Shown in pieces: positions 34,622 through 39,615 of a stretch of 39,615 nt of DNA. This DNA comes from Lachnospiraceae bacterium (lineage in GTDB: Bacteria > Bacillota > Clostridia > Lachnospirales > Lachnospiraceae). Both the position numbers and the translations under genes were made by a program. The DNA lies in the NCBI GenBank assembly GCA_015056885.1, contig SVFL01000024.1, positions 1 to 39,615 on the forward strand. Reading direction: 5' to 3'. Within the stretch, counting starts at the first letter, position 1. Every line of letters starts with the position of its first letter. The notes beneath the pieces are model-generated. The model was not told the DNA's origin, ran no database searches, and saw nothing but the letters and a program-made list of their open reading frames with translations.

Positions 34622-35977
34622 ATGAATCGTTCAACCAACTATGATGCAATAACAAATACATATAAAGTTCCCTTTGTCCGCGAACTTCAAAGCAGCTTTA
34701 ACTGCACCAAACCTCTCAAAGTAACCGTTCCCGGTTCCAAAAGCATTACTAACAGAGCACTGCTTCTGGCAACCTTGGCCAACGGAACCTCTGTCTTAAA
34801 AGGTGCACTTTTTTCTGATGATTCCAGACATTTTTTAAAATGTGTACAGGATTTGGGCTTTAAAACAATTGTCGACGAGGATGCTAAGATTATCCATGTC
34901 ACCGGCCAGGGTGGCATTGTTCCGCTTACAGAGGCATCTCAATATGTGGGAAGCGCCGGTACCGCAGCTCGTTTTCTCACAGCATATCTAGGTATTTCCC
35001 ATGGCATCTACCACATGGATGCCTCAGAACAGATGCGCAGACGTCCCATGGCTCCCTTGCTCAATTCCTTGCAGGAACTTGGTTGCGAAATACAATATCC
35101 GGACACATCTAAAGAAGGCTATTTTCCCTTTACACTCAAAAGCAAAGGTTTTGGAAGCAATAAAATCACTGTAGACATAGAGCACAGCAGCCAATTTTTA
35201 AGTGCTCTTCTCATTGCATCCTGCCTGTGTAAAGAGGATTTCACCGTCAAAGTACAGGGCACCCACGGCATGGCCTATATTGAAATGACTTGCAAAATGA
35301 TGGAGCAGTTTGGTGTCTCCACTCATCGCACTGCTCCCGACACCTTCGTAACCGCCAAAGGTCAAAAGTATAATGCCTTAGACTATCAAATTGAACCGGA
35401 TGTATCGGCTGCATGCTATTTCTATGCCCTTGCTCCGCTTTTAGGCATTCCTGTATTGGTGGAACATGTGCATTTTGACTCCTTACAAGGAGATGTAGCC
35501 TTTTTAAAAATCTTAGAACAAATGGGCTGTACATTATTGGAAAAGGAAGATGGAATTACCGTACTTCCCCCCAACGGCCCCTTGCACGGTATAACGGTTG
35601 ATATGTCTGCCTGCTCTGATCAGGCAATCACTCTGGCCGCCATCGCCCCTTTTGCTGATACTCCCACCACCATCACCGGTATCGGTCATATTCGCTTTCA
35701 GGAGAGCGACCGCATCAATGCCATTGTAACAGAGCTTGGCAAAATGGGAATCCGCTGCGAAGAGGATGTCTGCTGTCCGGGAAGTATTACCATCTATCCC
35801 GGCACTCCCAAAGCATGTACCGTTGATACCTATGATGATCATCGGATGGCTATGGGCTTTTCACTGATTGGTCTTTGCGCTCCGGATATCATCATCAATG
35901 ACCCCGGTTGCTGTCGCAAGACCTTCGAAAACTACTTCCAGGTACTTGAATCTGTCATCGACAGTCTTACCTCATAA
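34622..35977 (+). CDS. aroA: 3-phosphoshikimate 1-carboxyvinyltransferase (EPSP synthase)
   Basis: AroA joins phosphoenolpyruvate to shikimate 3-phosphate in chorismate synthesis. Marks: VPGSKSITNRALLLATLANG (residues about 36-55), VGSAGTAARFLTAYL, EQMRRRPMAPLL, DVSAACYFYALAPLL and the C-terminal DDHRMAMGFSLIGL. The 451-residue length exceeds the usual 425-430 by an N-terminal extension of about 30 residues that has no conserved motif. AGGAG lies six bases before the ATG, so the extension is probably real. It stands alone on the plus strand, away from other aro genes, divergent from cysK. Confidence 0.95.
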   Translation: MNRSTNYDAITNTYKVPFVRELQSSFNCTKPLKVTVPGSKSITNRALLLATLANGTSVLKGALFSDDSRHFLKCVQDLGFKTIVDEDAKIIHVTGQGGIVPLTEASQYVGSAGTAARFLTAYLGISHGIYHMDASEQMRRRPMAPLLNSLQELGCEIQYPDTSKEGYFPFTLKSKGFGSNKITVDIEHSSQFLSALLIASCLCKEDFTVKVQGTHGMAYIEMTCKMMEQFGVSTHRTAPDTFVTAKGQKYNALDYQIEPDVSAACYFYALAPLLGIPVLVEHVHFDSLQGDVAFLKILEQMGCTLLEKEDGITVLPPNGPLHGITVDMSACSDQAITLAAIAPFADTPTTITGIGHIRFQESDRINAIVTELGKMGIRCEEDVCCPGSITIYPGTPKACTVDTYDDHRMAMGFSLIGLCAPDIIINDPGCCRKTFENYFQVLESVIDSLTS

Positions 35978-35992
35978 ATTATTAATAGGAAC

Positions 35993-36038
35993 AAAAAACG
36001 CATTACCCGTCCTATTTTGGAGGGCAATGCGTTTTTTT
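35993..36038. terminator. Bidirectional terminator shared by aroA and the MATE gene
   Basis: AAACGCATTACCC and GGGCAATGCGTTT pair with one mismatch around a 13-nt loop, with A6 before and T7 after, so it can act on both strands. The hairpin overlaps the last codons of the MATE gene (stop at 36012), giving a very tight convergent end. Confidence 0.85.
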
Positions 36039-37376
36039 ATACCTATTAACATGCCAAATATAACAAATAGTAAAGAAAACAATTCCATACAGCGAAGCGC
36101 CGGGAACTGCCAAACCAATCTTAAATAAATCCGCATCCGGCTGAGCACTAAACCACCATGACAAAGGCACTCTGACCAAAAAAGATGCGGTAATTCCTTG
36201 AAACATTACCGGCATAGAATTACCATGTCCATTAAAGAATCCTATATAACTAAACACAACACAGGTAAGAATCGCTTCCGGTGCAAATCCTTTCAAATAT
36301 TCCGCAGCCCGTATTATGTAAGCCGCATCCTGTGTAAACAAAGACGCCGGAATATCTCCTCTAAAATAAGTCAAAACACTGATAAACACACCTATAAATG
36401 CCCCTAGTCCCATACCGGCAAACATAGCCTTGCGCGCTCTATCCTCCTTGCCGGCACCTACATTTTGTCCTACAAATGCTGACATTGACTGCATCAGCGA
36501 AGACGGAATCAGCATAACAAAGGAAATGACCTTTTGAGCAATTCCGTATCCCGAAGAAGCTTCTAATCCAATATTATTAATTAATGAACATAAAATCAAA
36601 AAAGACAGATTGGTCAAAATCTCCTGGAGCGCCAAAGGAATACCCAAGCACAAAAAAACCGGCACTTCCTTATTAAATTTAATGTCCGATAAACGAAATG
36701 CAAAAGGAAGGTTTTGTCTGCGAATGATAACAAGCGATAGCACCACACTCACAGCCTGTGCCAGAACAGTTGCCAGCGCCGCGCCGGCCACATCCATCTT
36801 AAATACAGCCACAAACAATAGGTCACCGATAATATTGACTACACAAGCAATCCCTACAAACACTAAAGGCAATTTGGAATTACCCAACCCACGAAAAATA
36901 CCACTAATTACATTATATGCAACAACAAAAATAAGCCCTACACCGCAGATTCGTACATAGGTATTAGTCAGTTCAAAAGCCTCCCGAGGTGCATTAAGCC
37001 ATCTGGCAAAAACAGGAGAACCTACTAATAAAAGGACCATTCCACCTATCGTAAATATAATAAAAAAGCAGATTGCTCCGCCGATAACCGCGCCGATTCG
37101 CTCATGTTTTTGCTCACCCAAATAACGGCTGATTAGCACCGTCACCCCCATGGTCAGGGAACTAATTAAAAATGTAACCAAATTCACAATATTACTGCCT
37201 GTTGCAACTGCCGAAATCCCTGCCGCTGTACCATATCTTCCCACTACCAGCATATCTACTGCGCCATACATTGCCTGCAGTACCAATGCTCCCAGAATAG
37301 GCATCATAAACTTAACCAGTTTCTGCAAAATATTACCGGATGTAAAATCATCGGAAACTCCCTTATTTTTAGCCAT
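36012..37376 (-). CDS. MATE family efflux transporter
   Basis: The 454-residue protein has about 12 membrane segments and MATE marks (VLQAMYGAVDMLVVGRYGTA, LISSLTMGVTVLISRYLGEQ, and SMSAFVGQNVGAGKEDRARK in the second half). It is distinct from the MATE protein at 24245-25591, with another N terminus and second-half sequence, so it may have a different substrate. AAAGGG lies seven bases before the ATG, and the promoter is at 37432-37460. The C terminus lies inside the shared terminator hairpin. Confidence 0.92.
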   Translation of the reverse strand: MAKNKGVSDDFTSGNILQKLVKFMMPILGALVLQAMYGAVDMLVVGRYGTAAGISAVATGSNIVNLVTFLISSLTMGVTVLISRYLGEQKHERIGAVIGGAICFFIIFTIGGMVLLLVGSPVFARWLNAPREAFELTNTYVRICGVGLIFVVAYNVISGIFRGLGNSKLPLVFVGIACVVNIIGDLLFVAVFKMDVAGAALATVLAQAVSVVLSLVIIRRQNLPFAFRLSDIKFNKEVPVFLCLGIPLALQEILTNLSFLILCSLINNIGLEASSGYGIAQKVISFVMLIPSSLMQSMSAFVGQNVGAGKEDRARKAMFAGMGLGAFIGVFISVLTYFRGDIPASLFTQDAAYIIRAAEYLKGFAPEAILTCVVFSYIGFFNGHGNSMPVMFQGITASFLVRVPLSWWFSAQPDADLFKIGLAVPGASLYGIVFFTICYIWHVNRYKKTHCPPK

Positions 37377-37431
37377 TTTCTAACCCTTTCATTTCAAATA
37401 TCAGTTTCAATACAATATGGCATACTTGAGT

Positions 37432-37460
37432 ATTATAACGGTTTTAAAATATACTGTAAA
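37432..37460 (-). promoter_or_regulatory. Promoter of the second MATE gene
   Basis: On the minus strand TTTACA (37460-37455) and a perfect TATAAT (37437-37432) are 17 bp apart, about 55 bp before the MATE ATG. The remaining upstream stretch (37461-37654) is AT-rich with long T runs and holds no gene that I trust; an 8-bp inverted pair TTTTGCGA/TCGCAAAA lies at 37501-37508 and 37556-37563. Confidence 0.7.
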
Positions 37461-37654
37461 TCAAATCAATTTCCAAAAAGTCATGAATATTTTTTTGTTT
37501 TTTTGCGAAAATTTGTATATTTTGCACGAAATAAATATTTTTTTATTTTTTTTAATCGCAAAATATAGCAATACCACCTTTTGTACGGCCACTAGATATT
37601 GTAAAATCGCCTTTATAATACAAATTTTGATTGGTGAAGTGTCTTTCCTGTCTA

Positions 37655-37683
37655 TTGACATCCACCGAGATTTTATTTATACT
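37655..37683 (+). promoter_or_regulatory. Promoter of the SHOCT-repeat protein gene
   Basis: A perfect TTGACA (37655-37660) and TATACT (37678-37683) are 17 bp apart, about 125 bp before the ATG at 37810, leaving a long leader. A 20-bp near-palindrome (37721-37740, core ATAGAATTCTAT) lies in that leader. Confidence 0.75.
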
Positions 37684-37809
37684 AATACTACAGTTAAAAT
37701 ATTTAGATACACTATGCCAACAGGATAGAATTCTATTCTGCGGGCTTGTTTCATTGTGAAATTACTATCAATGGAAATATAAAGAAGAAAAAGAAGCGAG
37801 GCGAGGAAT

Positions 37810-39405
37810 ATGGCAGAGGTTGTTTTTCAGTGTGATGTGAACAGAGGTTTCCTAAGAAAAATCGACGGCAATGAGAAATCTTTATATCTTGAGATTTCTG
37901 ACGATATGATTACCGGTAAAGGAATCATTTATCTGGAAAGCAGTCAGCGTGAATATAGCGGCGACATCAATTACGAAATTAAGACAATTAAAAAGGTAGA
38001 AAAGTCTGTATACGAAGGACTTGATGCCTTGGTTATTTATGTTCGCGTAAATTCCTTGTATGGCGCACAGAAGATTCAGGTTCGTCTGCCCGGTTTGCGT
38101 GACATGAATCAGGCAATGGATATGTTAACTGCACACCTTGCAGATATGGCACCCAAGCCTGCAGTTGCTCCGTCCGCACCTGCAGCAGCTCCTGCGCCCG
38201 CTCCGGCTCCTGCAGCGGCTCCTGCGCCTGCTCCGGCTCCTGCAGCGGCGCCCGCACCCGCTCCGGCTCCTGCAGCAGCTCCTTATACAGCGCCTGCAGC
38301 GGCGCCCGCACCCGCTCCGGCTCCTGCAGCAGCTCCTTATACAGCACCTGCAGCAGCTCCTGCGCCCGCTCCGGCTCCTGCAGCAGCTCCTGCGCCTGCG
38401 GCGGCTCCTGCATCCGTTATTTCTGTTGAAGAATATAAGAAAAAACTGGAAAAATTGGAAGCTATTTATCAGACCGGAATGATTACCGAGAAGGAATACA
38501 AGAGCAGCAAGGCTGAGTACATCAGTGTATTGAACGGCCTGGATGCTTTCTTCAATAAAGTGAAGGTAAATTTGCAGTACAATGAAGTAGGTTTCCTGTC
38601 TGCAGAAGAGTTTGCAGATTTTAAGAAAACTACTATTGAAGAGTGTTCTGATTTGCACTCTGTTCCCAATGATGTGATGAGACAGAACTTGAAGAAGCTC
38701 TTAATTCTGTATCTGTTTGAAATTCTTTCTGAGGACGAGTACGAGGCACTTTGTTCAGACATTACACGTTCTGTGCAGTATGCTTCCAGCGATACCGAAG
38801 AAATGACCATTGAAAAGATTACCAAATGGCCCATCCTCAAGGATTGTGAAATCATCTCCGAAGCACAGTATGAACAGTTCATCAGACTGGTTTCTGATGA
38901 TACTAAGATTCGCATGAATGAGAGTTTGCCTGTTTTGGAGCACAAGTTGCGCAGACTTACTACTCTTTCCCAGACATTCCTGTTCACTCCGGAAGAATTT
39001 GCTTCCAAAAAACAGGAGCTTGTTGCTGAGATGACTGCTTTGGATTACTCTTCTGAAGCTAAGCTCAAGAGCCAGATTTCCTGTATCGTAACCTTGAAGA
39101 GATGCGACTGGATTGATGATATCGAATATCAGTCCAAGAAAAATGAGATTGTAAGCTCTGTTGAAGCAAATGAGGATATCGTTGCAAGATTGCAGATGCT
39201 TCGTATGCTGACTAATATTGATTTCCTCACCGAAGACGAATATAAGGGCTTTGAGAAGAAAGTTGTTGATGATATCTTCCAGCCTTACAGCGATATCAGC
39301 GAACTTCAGAAGAAGGCACAGAACCTGATGAAGTTGAAGGATGCTGCAATTATCTCTGAGGAAGACTTTAACAACTATAAGAAGAAACTTCTTTCTCTTT
39401 CCTAA
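37810..39405 (+). CDS. PH-like protein with Ala-Pro linker and eight SHOCT-like modules
   Basis: The 531-residue protein has no signal or membrane segment. Residues 1-110 have a strand-rich PH-like pattern (FLRKIDGNEKSLYLEISDDM, GKGIIYLESSQREYSGDINY). A pure Ala/Pro linker (about 114-202) follows. The C-terminal 330 residues consist of eight helical hairpin modules, each with a turn like ITEKEY, LSAEEF, LSEDEY, ISEAQY, TPEEF, IDDIEY, LTEDEY, ISEEDF at residues about 225, 263, 306, 349, 392, 435, 473 and 515, i.e. 38-43 apart. These match the SHOCT pattern (LEKLEAIYQTGMITEKEYKS). One SHOCT is normally found at a C terminus; eight is unusual. The role may be oligomerisation or scaffolding. GAGG precedes the ATG. 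Confidence 0.9.
   Translation: MAEVVFQCDVNRGFLRKIDGNEKSLYLEISDDMITGKGIIYLESSQREYSGDINYEIKTIKKVEKSVYEGLDALVIYVRVNSLYGAQKIQVRLPGLRDMNQAMDMLTAHLADMAPKPAVAPSAPAAAPAPAPAPAAAPAPAPAPAAAPAPAPAPAAAPYTAPAAAPAPAPAPAAAPYTAPAAAPAPAPAPAAAPAPAAAPASVISVEEYKKKLEKLEAIYQTGMITEKEYKSSKAEYISVLNGLDAFFNKVKVNLQYNEVGFLSAEEFADFKKTTIEECSDLHSVPNDVMRQNLKKLLILYLFEILSEDEYEALCSDITRSVQYASSDTEEMTIEKITKWPILKDCEIISEAQYEQFIRLVSDDTKIRMNESLPVLEHKLRRLTTLSQTFLFTPEEFASKKQELVAEMTALDYSSEAKLKSQISCIVTLKRCDWIDDIEYQSKKNEIVSSVEANEDIVARLQMLRMLTNIDFLTEDEYKGFEKKVVDDIFQPYSDISELQKKAQNLMKLKDAAIISEEDFNNYKKKLLSLS
38149..38415 (+). repeat. In-frame GC-rich tandem repeats coding the Ala-Pro linker
   Basis: Units of about 30 nt such as GCTCCTGCAGCGG and CCGCTCCGGCTCC recur in frame, and a longer 54-nt unit (coding PYTAPAAAPAPAPAPAAA) occurs twice in tandem. 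The stretch is far more GC-rich than its surroundings. Such repeats change length by slippage or recombination while keeping the frame, so linker length may vary between strains. Confidence 0.8.
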
Positions 39406-39437
39406 AGAAGATTGTGTTTCTTGCTATTTACGCAAAA

Positions 39438-39480
39438 CAAAGGAGCTGTCGCACTAAGTGATTAGTGCGCAGCTCCTTTG
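39438..39480. other. Long perfect hairpin, possible insertion sequence end or terminator
   Basis: CAAAGGAGCTG (39438-39448) pairs with CAGCTCCTTTG (39470-39480) and CGCACTAA (39450-39457) with TTAGTGCG (39462-39469), a 19-bp stem with one unpaired T at 39449 and a 4-nt loop. It lies 33 bp after the SHOCT gene. The GGAGCTGTCGCAC-type hairpin resembles ends that I associate with IS1182-type elements in Firmicutes (recollection). It could also terminate either strand. Confidence 0.6.
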
Positions 39481-39486
39481 CTGTGC

Positions 39487-39525
39487 AAAAAATAACTGCC
39501 GAACTCTCGAAAGAATCCGGCAGTT
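39487..39525 (-). terminator. Hairpin with U-tract
   Basis: AACTGCCG (39494-39501) and CGGCAGTT (39518-39525) form a perfect 8-bp stem; on the minus strand six T follow almost at once (A6 at 39487-39492). It would end minus-strand transcripts entering from the right. As it also stands just before the ATG at 39542, it may be part of an insertion sequence leader that limits read-through expression. Confidence 0.6.
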
Positions 39526-39541
39526 GGTGTAAAATATAGTT

Positions 39542-39615
39542 ATGCGACTAACTCAAATTTTACAAAAAGATTATACAACATCTTCTCTGTATTATCAAAT
39601 CAAACTTCCGCTGGA
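39542..39615 (+). CDS. Partial ORF, possible IS1182-like transposase N terminus
   Basis: From ATG 39542 the frame is open to the window edge, 24 codons: MRLTQILQKDYTTSSLYYQIKLPL. A short lead-in followed by YYQ(x)xLPL is a start I associate with IS1182-type transposases of Clostridia, in which LPL is followed by an acidic IP..DSVR segment; that part lies outside the window. No clear ribosome binding site is seen. The hairpins at 39438-39525 just upstream fit an element end. The evidence is short and the call is tentative. Confidence 0.4.
   Translation, partial: MRLTQILQKDYTTSSLYYQIKLPL

Noticed and set aside
37461..37661. 66-residue minus-strand frame in the AT-rich gap
   Set aside because: Lys/Ile/Phe-rich composition follows from AT-rich DNA; no ribosome site, and it covers the promoter of the MATE gene.
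38033..38658. Long minus-strand frames across the Ala-Pro linker
   Set aside because: They arise from the low-complexity GC-rich repeat read in reverse (Gln/Glu/Leu and Arg/Ser/Cys runs), with no ribosome site.

Overview
The window looks like a chromosomal segment from a low-to-moderate GC member of the Clostridia, most likely the Lachnospiraceae. This is inferred from strong AGGAGG-type ribosome binding sites, frequent GTG and TTG starts, a Gram-positive Tad-type pilus locus, MATE exporters, a cysK-Rrf2 pair, SHOCT-type proteins and SUKH-type immunity genes. Nearly all genes lie on the minus strand. The plus-strand genes are a small membrane protein (24.1 kb), aroA (34.6 kb), a large SHOCT-repeat protein (37.8 kb) and a partial ORF at the right edge.

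Region 1 (0.2-9.8 kb) is an accessory island: a head-to-tail minus-strand run of small, poorly conserved genes. Two kinds alternate. One is proteins with membrane segments plus a pleckstrin-homology-like beta domain (179-1258, 2255-3145, 6780-7724, 8899-9756, with a soluble version at 7750-8220). The other is small acidic proteins of immunity type, including a SUKH/SMI1-KNR4 protein and an ankyrin protein. No toxin gene is present, so it resembles an orphan polyimmunity array. At least three genes carry single apparent lesions: a frameshift near 2180, an in-frame TGA at 4497 and a frameshift in an A6 tract at 5805-5810. The last sits exactly on an A_AAA_AAC slippery heptamer. The run starts from a promoter at 9815-9843.

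Region 2 (10.0-10.5 kb) is a non-coding array of seven imperfect tandem repeats of exactly 64 bp. Region 3 (10.5-14.4 kb) holds hslO (Hsp33), a SAM methyltransferase, hisC and a family 2 glycosyltransferase. Region 4 (14.5-23.8 kb) is a compact Tad/Flp pilus operon: CpaF-type ATPase, TadB, TadC, Flp pilin, two pseudopilin-like proteins, CpaB, a 1353-residue secreted protein with InlB-type and glycine-rich domains, and a short A24 prepilin peptidase. The glycosyltransferase follows directly.

Region 5 (24.1-28.7 kb) has a 38-residue membrane protein converging on a MATE exporter, then a xylulokinase and a fucose/arabinose-isomerase-family enzyme that form a pentose operon. Region 6 (28.9-33.0 kb) is the classic MoxR ATPase, DUF58 protein and membrane transglutaminase set. 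Region 7 (33.1-37.4 kb) has cysK plus an Rrf2 regulator, divergent from aroA across a palindromic promoter region, and a second MATE exporter that shares a terminator with aroA. Region 8 (37.8 kb to the end) encodes a PH-like protein with an Ala-Pro linker and eight SHOCT-like modules, then strong hairpins and what may be the left end of an insertion sequence with the first 24 codons of its transposase.
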